A stretch of DNA of 64,000 nt, taken from the NCBI RefSeq assembly GCF_051195255.1, contig NZ_JBNJLK010000006.1, positions 1-64,000 of the forward strand, in the 5' to 3' direction. Below the pieces are notes generated by a model, which was not told the origin of the DNA, searched no databases, and was given only the letters and a program-made list of their open reading frames with translations. The position numbers were made by a program, and so were the translations under genes. Positions 1 through 8,390 of the stretch are shown one piece after another. Every line of letters starts with the position of its first letter. Position 1 is the stretch's first letter. The stretch comes from Falsirhodobacter sp051195255. GTDB taxonomy: Bacteria; Pseudomonadota; Alphaproteobacteria; Rhodobacterales; Rhodobacteraceae.

Positions 1-77
1 TGTCGATCCGCCGCTTCCTGCGCCCCGTCGCCTTCCAGAACATGCCGGCCGCGCTGCTGGAGCGTGATCTGGCCTGA
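1..77 (+). CDS. 3' end of an unidentified gene (partial)
   Basis: An open frame enters from the left edge and ends at the TGA at 75-77, giving about 24 residues that finish with the peptide ALLERDLA. Its codon use (C or G in third positions) matches the neighbours. It is followed within 10 bases by a strong hairpin, which supports a real gene end. Too little is visible to name the product. Confidence 0.55.
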   Translation, partial: SIRRFLRPVAFQNMPAALLERDLA

Positions 78-86
78 CCCCGTTGC

Positions 87-109
87 GGCCGCCCCCATGC
101 GGGGCGGCC
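87..109 (+). terminator. Hairpin terminator after the left-edge gene
   Basis: A perfect 9-bp inverted repeat (GGCCGCCCC / GGGGCGGCC) with a 5-base loop lies 9 bases after the stop codon at 77. It is followed by CTTCCCC, so the U-tract is weak; it could act as an intrinsic terminator or only as a 3'-end stabilising hairpin. Confidence 0.5.
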
Positions 110-206
110 CTTCCCCTGACAGCCCTGTGATGGTCCATATGGCCATCGGCGATGGCCGCCCCCCTTCTTCGGACTAGTTTCCCCCCAGAAGCATCCGGAG
201 ACTTTC

Positions 207-1301
207 ATGCCCAAACTGTTCACCCCGATCCATGTCGGCACCCAGACGCTGGAAAACCGCATCGTCATCGCGCCGATGTGCCAGTATTCCGCCGAAGACG
301 GTTGCACCACGGCTTGGCACGACGTGCATCTGGGCAACCTCGCCTTGTCCGGCGCCGGCCTTTTGACGATCGAGGCGACGGCCGTCGTGCCGGAAGGTCG
401 CATCACCTATGGCGATGTGGGCCTTTGGGACGACAAGACCGAAGCTGCACTGGCCCGCACACTCGCCACCGTCCGCGCCGTGTCCGACATGCCGATCGCG
501 ATCCAACTGGCCCATGCCGGGCGCAAGGCCTCCTGCGCGAAGCCGTGGGATGGCGGCGCGCAGATCGCCCCCGATGCGCCGAACGGCTGGCAGACCGAGG
601 CCCCGTCGGCCATCGCCTTCGAAGATCATGAATCGGCCCCCGTCGCCTTGGACGAGGCTGGGCTGACCCGCCTGAAGAACGCCTTCGCCGACGCCGCCCG
701 CCGCGCCGTGCGCCTTGGCATCGACGCGATCCAGGTTCACGCGGCCCACGGCTACCTGCTGCACAGCTTCCTGTCGCCCTTGTCCAACCGGCGCGAGGAT
801 GCCTATGGCGGATCGCTTGCCAACCGCATGCGCTTCCCGCTTGAGGTGTTCGAGGCAATCAAGGCCGCCGTGCCCGCAGGCTATCCCGTGACCGTGCGCG
901 TGTCCGGAACGGACTGGGTCGAAGGCGGCTGGGATGTCGAAGGCACGATCGCCTTCGCGAAGGAGCTGGAAGCGCGGGGCTGCGCCGCGATCCACGTCTC
1001 CTCGGGCGGGCTGCATCCGGATCAGAAGATCCCCGTCGGGCCCAGCTATCAGGTGCCGCTGTCGCGGGCGGTGAAGCAGGCCGTGTCCATGCCCGTCGTC
1101 GCGGTGGGCCTGATCACTGAACCCGAACATGCCGAGGCGGTTCTGGCCACCGGCGACGCCGACATGATCGGCATCGCGCGCGGCATCCTGTACGACCCGC
1201 GCTGGCCGTGGCATGCGGCGGCTCAGCTTGGGGCGCAGCTGAAACCGGCACGCCAATACCTGCGCTGCCAGCCCCACACGCTGAAGAACCTGTTCATCTG
1301 A
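207..1301 (+). CDS. NADH:flavin oxidoreductase, Old Yellow Enzyme family (YqjM/NamA type)
   Basis: This is a 364-residue FMN-dependent TIM-barrel ene-reductase, expected to reduce activated C=C bonds with NAD(P)H in the cytoplasm. Diagnostic residues are visible: Cys25 and Tyr27 in APMCQYS, which mark the thermophilic-like YqjM class (the cysteine tunes the FMN potential), His103 in QLAHAGRKAS, and the His178/His181 pair in VHAAHGYLLHSFLSP that holds the substrate carbonyl. The length matches the family (340-370). The start has an upstream GGAG-like ribosome site (CCGGAGAC). It stands alone, convergent with the osmoprotectant operon, and its stop abuts that operon's last stop. The physiological substrate is unknown. 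Confidence 0.93.
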   Translation: MPKLFTPIHVGTQTLENRIVIAPMCQYSAEDGCTTAWHDVHLGNLALSGAGLLTIEATAVVPEGRITYGDVGLWDDKTEAALARTLATVRAVSDMPIAIQLAHAGRKASCAKPWDGGAQIAPDAPNGWQTEAPSAIAFEDHESAPVALDEAGLTRLKNAFADAARRAVRLGIDAIQVHAAHGYLLHSFLSPLSNRREDAYGGSLANRMRFPLEVFEAIKAAVPAGYPVTVRVSGTDWVEGGWDVEGTIAFAKELEARGCAAIHVSSGGLHPDQKIPVGPSYQVPLSRAVKQAVSMPVVAVGLITEPEHAEAVLATGDADMIGIARGILYDPRWPWHAAAQLGAQLKPARQYLRCQPHTLKNLFI

Positions 1302-2039
1302 TCAGGCCCTTGGCGTCCCGCCCGCGCGGGACGCTTTCGGACCGGCAATCGAAAAAACCTGCGCCAGCAGGATCGCAAGCGCCGCCACCAGAAGTCCGCC
1401 CTGCGCCACGAAGGCCAGGTTCTGCGAGGTCAGGCCGGCGATGATGACCTCCCCCAGACCCCTTGCCGCCACGACGGACCCGATGGTCGCGGTGGACAGC
1501 GAAATCACGCTGGCCGTGCGCACGCCGTCCAGGATCAGCGGCAGGGCCAGCGGCAGTTCCACCTGCCACAAACGCTGGCGCGGCGTCATGCCCATGCCGC
1601 GCGCCGCCTCCACCACCGAAGGGGGCAGGCCCTGAAAGGCCGCGACCGTGTTTTCGAACACCGGCAGCAAGCCATAGAGGAACAGCGCCAGCAGGGTCGG
1701 CCATGTGCCGAAGCCCAGCACCGGCACCGTCAGCGCCAGCACCGCCACCGGCGGAAAGGTTTGCCCGAACCCGGTCAGGCTGCGCGACAGGGGCAGGAAT
1801 GCGGCACCGGACGGGCGCTGGACAAAGACACCTAGGGCCACCGCCATCAGCGTTGCCGGCACCATCGCCCCCGCCACCAGCCCCAGATGCGCCAGCGTCA
1901 GGGACAGCAGGTTCGCACGGTCATAGATGACGGGGGCCCCGACCGGCGCCAGCGGCGCCAGAAGCGGGGCGAACAGCATCGGCCGGATCAGGAAGGCAAG
2001 AACGAGGACCAGCAGAACGGCCACAGGCCAGCGTTTCAT
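1302..2039 (-). CDS. Osmoprotectant ABC transporter permease (YehW/OpuCB type)
   Basis: This 245-residue inner-membrane permease belongs to the glycine betaine/choline (OpuC, YehW) MetI-like family. It has a hydrophobic N-terminus, about five to six membrane segments, and the cytoplasmic coupling loop (EAARGMGMTPRQRL) that docks on the ATPase. It is the last gene of a four-gene operon in the order of Escherichia coli yehZ-yehY-yehX-yehW. Its ATG overlaps the TGA of the ATPase gene by 4 bases (ATGA, 2036-2039), indicating translational coupling. The substrate class (betaines or other compatible solutes) is inferred from family and synteny. The E. coli system is a low-affinity, osmotic or stationary-phase type. 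Confidence 0.88.
   Translation of the reverse strand: MKRWPVAVLLVLVLAFLIRPMLFAPLLAPLAPVGAPVIYDRANLLSLTLAHLGLVAGAMVPATLMAVALGVFVQRPSGAAFLPLSRSLTGFGQTFPPVAVLALTVPVLGFGTWPTLLALFLYGLLPVFENTVAAFQGLPPSVVEAARGMGMTPRQRLWQVELPLALPLILDGVRTASVISLSTATIGSVVAARGLGEVIIAGLTSQNLAFVAQGGLLVAALAILLAQVFSIAGPKASRAGGTPRA
1313..1337 (+). terminator. Intrinsic terminator of the OYE gene inside the end of the convergent gene
   Basis: A 9-bp perfect stem (GCGTCCCGC / GCGGGACGC) with a CCGC tetraloop runs from 1313 to 1334 and is followed by TTT. It starts 11 bases past the OYE stop and lies wholly within the 3' coding end of the opposite-strand permease gene. Confidence 0.6.
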
Positions 2040-2953
2040 GGGTGGCCGGCGCGCAGCAGGGCCGAACGGGTGACGCGGCCGCCACCTTCCACCGGCAGCG
2101 CCTCCACGCCGTGCCAGATCAGGGCGTTCAGCGCCTCGGCTGCGGTGGCGTCGGCAGGCAGGGCGAGGCCGTCCGCCGCCCCGCCTTCTGCCAGACTTTC
2201 GACCGAGGTGAGGGAAAGGTAGCGGAACGCCCGCTCCCCCTCCCCGACCAGCGCGCGCACGAAATCGGTGGCGGGACGGGCGAGGATCTCGGCCGGCGGG
2301 GCGAACTGCTCCACCCGCCCCGCGCGCATGACGGCGATGCGGTCGGACAAGGCGATCGCTTCCGAGATGTCATGCGTGACCAGCAGGATCGTCGTGCCCA
2401 GCGTGCGCTGGATGGCCCGCAGATCGGCCTGCGCCTTGCCCCGCAGGACGGGGTCCAAGGCACCGAAAGGTTCATCCATCAGCAGCAGGTCCGGTTCGGC
2501 GGCCAGCGCCCGGGCAACGCCCACCCGCTGCATCTGCCCACCCGACAATTGATGGGGAAAGCGTGGTCCAATGGTGGCGGGGTCGAGGGAGAGGAGGGTC
2601 ATCAACTCCTCCACCCGCGCCTCCACCCGCGCCTTGGGCCAGCCCAGCAGACGGGGCACGGTGGCGATGTTGCGTGCCACGGTCCAATGCGGGAACAGCC
2701 CATGGTTCTGGATGACATAGCCGATGCGGCGACGCAGCTCGAACGCCGGGATGGCGCGGTTGTCCTGCCCGTCGATGGTGACATGGCCCGACGTCGGCTC
2801 GATCAGGCGGTTCACAAGCCGCAGCAGCGTGGACTTGCCGGAACCGGATGTGCCCACGATGGCAACGACGCTGCCTTTCTCCACGCTCAGACTGACATCG
2901 TCGACGGCTTTCGTGGCACCGTAATGCTTGGACAGGTTGTTCAGGCCGATCAT
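2036..2953 (-). CDS. Osmoprotectant ABC transporter ATP-binding protein (YehX/OpuCA type)
   Basis: This 305-residue ATPase powers the osmoprotectant importer. Walker A is GTSGSGKS at residues 34-41, the signature is LSGGQMQR, Walker B is LLLMDEPFGALDP, and the switch histidine follows in VTHD. A C-terminal tail of about 60 residues is present where OpuCA/ProV relatives have a CBS-like regulatory region, but it is too short for two full CBS domains. The ATG at 2953 overlaps the upstream permease stop (2950-2953), which decides the start: the open frame itself continues far upstream without supporting homology. It works with the permeases on both sides, so the complex is probably a heterodimer of two different permeases. 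Confidence 0.92.
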   Translation of the reverse strand: MIGLNNLSKHYGATKAVDDVSLSVEKGSVVAIVGTSGSGKSTLLRLVNRLIEPTSGHVTIDGQDNRAIPAFELRRRIGYVIQNHGLFPHWTVARNIATVPRLLGWPKARVEARVEELMTLLSLDPATIGPRFPHQLSGGQMQRVGVARALAAEPDLLLMDEPFGALDPVLRGKAQADLRAIQRTLGTTILLVTHDISEAIALSDRIAVMRAGRVEQFAPPAEILARPATDFVRALVGEGERAFRYLSLTSVESLAEGGAADGLALPADATAAEALNALIWHGVEALPVEGGGRVTRSALLRAGHP

Positions 2954-4059
2954 GGGCGCACCCCCGGAAGAAGGTCGATCAGCGCGTCGAACACCACTTG
3001 CGCGGCGAAGGCCAGCGCCACCGTGGGCAACGCGCCCAAAAGGATGAGGTCGGGCGCCGTCTGGCCCAATCCTTGGAACACGAAGGTCCCGAAGCCGCCC
3101 GCCCCGATCAGGGCCCCGATGGTCGCAAGCCCGATGTTCTGCACCAGCACGATCCGCGCGCCCGTCAAGATCACCGGCAGCGCCAGAGGAAGGTCCACGC
3201 GGGTCAGCCGCTGGCGCGGGTCGAGCCCCATGCCGCGCGCCGCCTCCGACACACTGGCGGGGACGCCGCGCAAGCCCGCCACCGTGTTCGTGACCATCGG
3301 CAGCAGCGCATACAGGAACAGCGCGACGAAGGCTGGCGCCATGCCGATCCCGCTGACGCCCATCGCCCGGGCCAGCGGGACGTAGGCGGCCAGCCAGCCC
3401 AGCGGCAGAATCAGAAGCCCGAACAGCGCGATGGACGGCACGGTCTGGATCGCCGTCAACGCCCCCATCACCGCGCCGTGCAGCCGGTCGCGCCGCTGGA
3501 TCAGGATGCCCAGGGGAACGCCCACCAACACCGCCGCGGCGAAGGACCCGAGGGCCAGCGCCAGATGACGTTGCGCTTCGCCCCAGAACGTCACGCGGCG
3601 GGCGCCGTATTCCTGCAGGATCGATACGTTGTCCCAGCCCTGCAACAGCAGCCCCAGCACGACAAGGCTTCCGGCCAGCCAGGCCAGCCGCGCCGCCGGC
3701 CCCGGTTGCCGCCGCGCCAGGCCGTCCGCCAGCAGCAAAGCCAGCGCCACCGCCCCCAGCCAGAAGCCCGCCCCCGGGGATACCCTTGCATACTCCGAAC
3801 CGCCGGACGCCAGACGTGCGGCCACATACCCCAAAAGGGCCAACCATGCCGCCAAAGCCGGCGCCGCCAGAAGACGGCCCCGAGCCACCGTCAGAACGGC
3901 GCAGAGGCAAATGCCAAGCGTCGCCGGCCAGCCCAAGGCCTGCCAAAGCCAGACAGGTTCGGCCGCCGCGATCCGGTTTGCCCGCAGCCCCGCAAACGGC
4001 AGGGCCAGTCCCGCGGCCAAGGGCACGGACAGGACAAGGGCAAGCCGGTTCGGGATCAA
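2950..4059 (-). CDS. Osmoprotectant ABC transporter permease (YehY type)
   Basis: This 369-residue membrane protein carries a MetI-like permease module in its C-terminal half, with coupling loop EAARGMGLDPRQRL. The N-terminal extension of about 150 residues contains several extra hydrophobic segments, which is the YehY architecture; OpuCB-type subunits of about 220 residues lack it. Both ends overlap their neighbours by 4 bases (4056-4059 and 2950-2953), so it is translated as part of the unit. It pairs with the shorter permease at the operon end. Confidence 0.88.
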   Translation of the reverse strand: MIPNRLALVLSVPLAAGLALPFAGLRANRIAAAEPVWLWQALGWPATLGICLCAVLTVARGRLLAAPALAAWLALLGYVAARLASGGSEYARVSPGAGFWLGAVALALLLADGLARRQPGPAARLAWLAGSLVVLGLLLQGWDNVSILQEYGARRVTFWGEAQRHLALALGSFAAAVLVGVPLGILIQRRDRLHGAVMGALTAIQTVPSIALFGLLILPLGWLAAYVPLARAMGVSGIGMAPAFVALFLYALLPMVTNTVAGLRGVPASVSEAARGMGLDPRQRLTRVDLPLALPVILTGARIVLVQNIGLATIGALIGAGGFGTFVFQGLGQTAPDLILLGALPTVALAFAAQVVFDALIDLLPGVRP

Positions 4060-4955
4060 AGGAAGCCGCCCTCCGACAGGAACTGCTTGGCCACATCCGC
4101 CGCCGGAACGCCTTCGACCTGCACCTTGCCGTTCAGCGTCTGCAGCACCTCCAGCGTCAGGGCCTCGAAGACGGGGGCCAGCGCGTCCTCGATCTGCGGA
4201 TACTCCTCCAGCACCTCGGCCCGGATGACGGGCGCGGGTTGATAGACCGGCTGGACCGCCTTGTCATCCGCCAGCACGCGCAAACCCGCGAAGGGAATGG
4301 CACCATCCGTGCCATAGACCATGGCCGCGTTCACGCCGCTGGTGCCGTTGGCCGCCGCCTGGATCGTCGCCGCCGTGTCGCCGCCCGACAGGACCACCAG
4401 CTGATCGGCCGAAAGCTGGAACCCGTAGGTCGTCTGGAACGACGGCAGCGCGGGGGCGGAGTTCACGAATTCCGACGACGCCGCCAGCTTCACCTCGCCC
4501 CCGTCTTTCACCCATGCCCCAAAATCGCTGAGGGTGCCGACCTTTGCCTCGTCCGCCACATCGTCCCGCAAGGCGATGCCCCAGGTGTTGTTGGCGGGCG
4601 CGGGGGCCAGCCAGACCACCTTGTTGGCGTCCAGATCCAAGTCATGGGCCGTTTGCCACGCGTCCTTCGCGTCCTTCCAGACCGAATCGTCGGCGCGGTT
4701 GAAGAAGAAGGCCGCGTTGCCCGTGTATTCCGGGTAAAGGTCGATCTCACCCCCCAGCAGGGCCTGACGAACGATGGGTGTGCCGCCCAGTTGCAAGCGG
4801 CTTTCCACCGGGATGTCATTGGCCTGCAGCACCTGAAGGATGATGTTGCCAAGAACCCCGCCTTCAGTGTCGATCTTCGACGACACCACGACTTGGGCCT
4901 GCGCGGCCCCCGTCCCCAGAAGAAGTGCCAGCGCGGCGGATTTCAAAACGGACAT
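4056..4955 (-). CDS. osmF: Osmoprotectant-binding periplasmic protein (OsmF/YehZ type)
   Basis: This 299-residue substrate-binding protein starts with a clear Sec signal peptide (about residues 1-20, ending GTGAAQA). It continues with the OpuAC/OsmF fold: VVSSKIDTEGGVLGNIILQV, then ELYPEYTGNA-like text (DLYPEYTGNAAFFF), the hallmark of the choline/betaine-binding group. It leads the operon, so a promoter must lie in the 92-base gap to the diguanylate cyclase gene, where two TTTCGAAA palindromes are found. The name follows order and family agreement with E. coli yehZYXW; actual ligands are not shown by sequence. Confidence 0.88.
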   Translation of the reverse strand: MSVLKSAALALLLGTGAAQAQVVVSSKIDTEGGVLGNIILQVLQANDIPVESRLQLGGTPIVRQALLGGEIDLYPEYTGNAAFFFNRADDSVWKDAKDAWQTAHDLDLDANKVVWLAPAPANNTWGIALRDDVADEAKVGTLSDFGAWVKDGGEVKLAASSEFVNSAPALPSFQTTYGFQLSADQLVVLSGGDTAATIQAAANGTSGVNAAMVYGTDGAIPFAGLRVLADDKAVQPVYQPAPVIRAEVLEEYPQIEDALAPVFEALTLEVLQTLNGKVQVEGVPAADVAKQFLSEGGFL

Positions 4956-5001
4956 GCGGGCCCCTTCCCCAGACGATTTCCCGGAAGGATAAGCCGCCGA
5001 C

Positions 5002-5036
5002 GTTTCGAAACCAGTGCCGCGCCGTAATTTCGAAAC
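5002..5036. promoter_or_regulatory. Two TTTCGAAA palindromes upstream of the osmF operon
   Basis: GTTTCGAAAC, a perfect 10-bp palindrome, lies at 5002-5011. A second TTTCGAAA copy within ATTTCGAAAC lies at 5027-5036, 25 bases away in the same phase. They sit 47-81 bases before the osmF start codon, a normal place for a transcription-factor site. The factor is unknown. Confidence 0.4.
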
Positions 5037-5047
5037 GGGTTCCCGCC

Positions 5048-6190
5048 CTACCCGGCCACCATGTCGTCCCAGGAGACGCGGTTGCGCCCGTCGCGCTTCG
5101 ACCGGTAAAGCGCCAGGTCCGCCCGCGCGATCGCCTCCTCCAGCCGCTCCCCCCCGCGCAGGGAGGTCAGGCCGAAGCTGGCCGTGATCTGCTGGCCGCC
5201 CCCCAGATCCTGAAGCGAGGCGGGAACGGAACGACGCATGCGTTCGACCCGCGCCAGACCTTCGGCGGGTTCCGTGCCGGGCAGGACGAAGATGAACTCC
5301 TCCCCCCCGGTGCGCGCCGCCAGTTCCTGACCGCCAAGCGCCGAGGAAATCTGCCGCGCGAAGCGGCGCAGGACGGCATCCCCCGCCGCGTGGCCCAGCG
5401 TGTCGTTCACCGCCTTGAAATGATCCAGATCCGCCACCACGACCACGAACGGTTCCGGCAGCGGGCGGGTGGCCTTCATTTCAGCAATGCGCTGTTCGAA
5501 GCCGCGCCGGTTCAGAAGCCCGGTCAGCGGGTCCGTCCAAGCCTGCATCCGCAACTCCCCCGCAAGGTCGGACGCGGTGATCAGCAGGGTCAGGATGCCG
5601 AAGGACACGGCAACCACCGGCCCGCCCACCGCAACTGTCAGCGGAAAGAGAGAGGCGGCCTCCCGACCCGTGTTGCCGATCGTCGCCGCCAACATCGCCA
5701 CGGCCGCCACGTAAAGCATGGCCAGCACGAACATGATCTGGCCAAGGCGGATCGTCTTTCGTGCCCCCTTCAGGGCCGACAGCGCGATCACCAGAAGCGT
5801 CATGTCGCAGAAAGCTGTCAGCAGCCGGTAGGCCGTGATCCATCCATCCCCCTGCCGCGACCACAGGATGACCAGCAAAAGCAGGCCGAAGCCCGACACC
5901 TCGAATATCAGGCGCGTGTTGCGCCTTGCACGCCGGCAAAAGCCCCAGGCCAGAAGGCTGACGCTGAGGATGGACGTGCAGCAGGACAGAAGCAGAAGAT
6001 CCTCCGCCCCTCCCGGCACCAGGCCGGCGGAAAAGCGCAGGCCGTTGGTCATGGCCGCCAATGCGAAGGCGGCGGCCCATGCAAGCGCATGGCCGCCAAG
6101 CCGGAAGTCGCGCCATGCCGTCAGCAGGCCGGTGGCCAGCAGCAGGCAGATCACGACGATCGAGGACATGAGGGCGGCATTGATCAACAT
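5048..6190 (-). CDS. Membrane-anchored diguanylate cyclase (GGDEF domain)
   Basis: This 380-residue protein should make cyclic di-GMP. The first about 200 residues contain six to seven hydrophobic segments separated by short basic loops and resemble an integral-membrane sensor. The last about 165 residues are a GGDEF domain: DPLTGLLNRRGFEQRI, then DLDHFKAVNDTLGHAAGD, then the active-site loop RTGGEEFIF near residue 295 (GGEEF, an accepted active variant). No upstream RxxD inhibitory-site motif is obvious. It is a single gene, transcribed in the same direction as osmF with 92 bases between. The signal sensed cannot be inferred. Confidence 0.9.
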   Translation of the reverse strand: MLINAALMSSIVVICLLLATGLLTAWRDFRLGGHALAWAAAFALAAMTNGLRFSAGLVPGGAEDLLLLSCCTSILSVSLLAWGFCRRARRNTRLIFEVSGFGLLLLVILWSRQGDGWITAYRLLTAFCDMTLLVIALSALKGARKTIRLGQIMFVLAMLYVAAVAMLAATIGNTGREAASLFPLTVAVGGPVVAVSFGILTLLITASDLAGELRMQAWTDPLTGLLNRRGFEQRIAEMKATRPLPEPFVVVVADLDHFKAVNDTLGHAAGDAVLRRFARQISSALGGQELAARTGGEEFIFVLPGTEPAEGLARVERMRRSVPASLQDLGGGQQITASFGLTSLRGGERLEEAIARADLALYRSKRDGRNRVSWDDMVAG

Positions 6191-6237
6191 ATGCCGTCTT
6201 ATAGACTGGTCCTCTTAATGAAACGTAGCGTTTTCGC

Positions 6238-6720
6238 TCAGTTTCCTTCGGCGTTCGCGCCGATGAACCAGGCATCCTTGTCCACGATCCGGCTCGCCTC
6301 GGTGAAGAGGTCGGACGTGTCCTGATCGCCCGCCTCGTCGGTGGTGTCGATCGCTTCGCGCAGCGCGGCGGCCACGATCTTGTAGCGGTCCGTCAGTTCG
6401 CGGACATGGTCCTTTACCAGCAGGATGTCGGTGGGATAGCGCGGCAGCGTCGTCTCGTTCGCGACCACCTGCGACAGGCCGACCGGCACGCCGCCCAGAA
6501 CCACGGCGCGTTCGGCCATGTTGTCCAGAATCACCTGCAGGTTGGCGTAGGTTTCATCCAGCAGCTTGTGGACGCCGATGAAGTTCGTGCCCTGCATGTT
6601 CCAGTGGGCCTGCTTCACGATCAGCGACAGGTCGATCACGAGGCTCAGGTTGCGGTTCAGGACCGCGACGGAGGTCTTGGCCGCATCATCGGTCAGTCCG
6701 CTGGCAAAACGTTGGCGCAT
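6238..6720 (-). CDS. dps: Dps family DNA-binding ferritin-like protein
   Basis: This 160-residue ferritin-like protein oxidises and stores iron using peroxide and protects DNA. All inter-subunit ferroxidase residues are present with family spacing: His39, His51, Asp55, Asp66 and Glu70. The ATG at 6720 was chosen because AAGGAGAGA lies 6 bases upstream; the frame is open a further 70 codons but that text has no ferritin similarity. The N-terminus is short and only mildly basic. It is divergent from the metal-uptake operon. A sequence resembling the alphaproteobacterial EcfG promoter with one mismatch (GCAAC-N17-CGTT) lies at 6754-6779. Confidence 0.93.
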   Translation of the reverse strand: MRQRFASGLTDDAAKTSVAVLNRNLSLVIDLSLIVKQAHWNMQGTNFIGVHKLLDETYANLQVILDNMAERAVVLGGVPVGLSQVVANETTLPRYPTDILLVKDHVRELTDRYKIVAAALREAIDTTDEAGDQDTSDLFTEASRIVDKDAWFIGANAEGN

Positions 6721-6856
6721 CTTTCTCTCCTTCGTTCGGATGGTCGGGGGCCTAACGCGCAAGGTCGCCGTTCGGTTGCCATGCCATCGTGAAACCGCGC
6801 GACGGTGGGACAATTTAGCGCTTGCCGCCCCACGGACTTCCTTGCGACAAGACGGC

Positions 6857-7252
6857 ATGCGTGTGCTTGCGCCCCTTCGTGCCGTGGGTCTGGTTCTGCT
6901 GGCCCTGACCGCCGTCGCCTTCGCGACCGGCACGGCCCTGCGTGCCGCCCCGTCCCTGTCGGAACTGCGGCTGGACGCGTATCAGCTGGCCGGCGGCGCG
7001 CTGGTGGACCTGTGCAACGATCAGGGGCCGGACCATGCCCACATGGCCAGTTGCGCGCTGTGCCATCTTGTGGCCGGCAGCGACCTGCCCGACACGGACC
7101 TTGCCCTGATCGAGATCGAGCGGCGCTATGTCACCGCGCAGCTGCTGCCACAGGTGCGCCGGGCCGAAGCGCGCGCCCGTGATCCCGCCATCCCGCCGCG
7201 CGGCCCCCCACTCTCTGTTAAAACGCCTTTCGTCCGTTTCAACCGCGCCTGA
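6857..7252 (+). CDS. Small secreted CxxC protein, DUF2946-like
   Basis: This 131-residue protein has a hydrophobic N-terminal segment (about residues 9-30), then a Cys66-x-x-Cys69-His70 motif preceded by an Asp-His-Ala-His stretch (59-62). This metal-ligand-like pattern is typical of the DUF2946 family. Members of that family often lie beside TonB copper receptors and PCu(A)C chaperones. It is first in an apparent operon with a FecCD-type importer and a PCu(A)C protein. The start was placed at the ATG before the signal sequence; no strong ribosome site is seen. The family call rests on motif and context, not on a database search. Confidence 0.6.
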   Translation: MRVLAPLRAVGLVLLALTAVAFATGTALRAAPSLSELRLDAYQLAGGALVDLCNDQGPDHAHMASCALCHLVAGSDLPDTDLALIEIERRYVTAQLLPQVRRAEARARDPAIPPRGPPLSVKTPFVRFNRA

Positions 7253-7295
7253 ACGGCGCCCCTCCGGCCATCGGCCGCGATCCAGAGAGTTGGCA

Positions 7296-8390
7296 ATGAC
7301 ATTTCTAAAATCCATGGCCCTCGCCATGGCCGTTCTGGGCGCGCAAGCGGCCCAGGCGGGGGTCACCCTGACGGACCTTGACGGGCGTCAGGTGGTGCTG
7401 GACCACCCGCCCGAACGCATCGCCCTCGGCTTCTATTTCGAGGATTACCTGGCGGTGGCGGGCCCGGAAGGTGCGGACCGCCTTGTGGCCCTGTCGCGCG
7501 CGCCCTGGGCCGACTGGCGGCCCGGCCAGTGGAAGGCCTACGCCGCCCGCTATCCGCAGTTGAACAGCCTGCCCGACATCGGCCACGCCGACGACAACAC
7601 CCTGTCGGCCGAGGCGATCATCGCCACGCGTCCCGACGTCGCGATCCTGTCCACTTGGCAAACCTCCGCCCTTGGGGAACCGGGCCTGCGCCAGCTGGAC
7701 GCCGCGGGCGTGAAGGTCGTGGCGCTGGATTACAACGCGCAGACGGTGGAACGGCACGTCCTGTCGACGCAGGTTCTGGGCGCCGTTCTGGGCCAGCCAG
7801 AGCGGGCGCAGCGTCTGGCCGATCTTTACCGCGCCAAGATCGACGACACACTGGCCCGGATCGCCATGGCCGGCCCCTCCCACCTCAAGATCTATGTGGA
7901 ACTGGCGCAAAGCGGGCCGAGGGAGGTCGGCAACAGCTATGGCAAGGGGATGTGGGCCGGGGTCATCGACCTTGTGGGCGGGCAGAACATTGCGGCGGGG
8001 CAGATCGGCAACTGGGGACCGTTGTCGCCCGAATACGTCATCGCACAGCAGCCAGACGTCATCCTTCTGGCCGGATCGGAATGGATCAACCGACCCGCGT
8101 CCGTCCCGATGGGGTTCGGTGCGACGGACACCGTGGCGCAGACGCGCCTTCAGGCCTATGCCGCACGAGCGGGCTGGGCGGACCTTCCCGCGGTGGAAAC
8201 CAGGCAGGTTTACGGCATCTATCACGGCGGCATCCGCACGCTGTCGGACTTCGTGTATGTCCGCAGCGTGGCAAAGGCCCTTTATCCCGACGCCTTCGCC
8301 GATGTCGATCCGGTGCAGGAGCTTCAGGACTTCTACGCCGACTGGCTGCCCGTGGCGCCGGACGGTTTGTTCGTGACGCGCCTGAAATGA
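7296..8390 (+). CDS. ABC transporter periplasmic binding protein, FecB/BtuF fold (PF01497)
   Basis: This 364-residue binding protein begins with a signal peptide (residues 1-21, ending GAQAAQA) followed by a canonical metal-chelate binding-protein opening, VTLTDLDGRQVVLDHPPERI. Family members bind siderophores, haem, cobalamin or metal chelates and hand them to FecCD permeases. It is 60-80 residues longer than BtuF. The ATG at 7296 has GAGAG upstream. Its stop overlaps the permease start (ATGA, 8387-8390). The substrate is not evident; a copper chelate is suggested by the flanking DUF2946-like and PCu(A)C genes. No TonB receptor is adjacent. Confidence 0.85.
   Translation: MTFLKSMALAMAVLGAQAAQAGVTLTDLDGRQVVLDHPPERIALGFYFEDYLAVAGPEGADRLVALSRAPWADWRPGQWKAYAARYPQLNSLPDIGHADDNTLSAEAIIATRPDVAILSTWQTSALGEPGLRQLDAAGVKVVALDYNAQTVERHVLSTQVLGAVLGQPERAQRLADLYRAKIDDTLARIAMAGPSHLKIYVELAQSGPREVGNSYGKGMWAGVIDLVGGQNIAAGQIGNWGPLSPEYVIAQQPDVILLAGSEWINRPASVPMGFGATDTVAQTRLQAYAARAGWADLPAVETRQVYGIYHGGIRTLSDFVYVRSVAKALYPDAFADVDPVQELQDFYADWLPVAPDGLFVTRLK

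Noticed and set aside
2036..4096. A single 686-residue permease-ATPase fusion
   Set aside because: The upstream part of that frame is an out-of-frame reading of the permease gene; the ATPase starts at the ATGA overlap at 2953.
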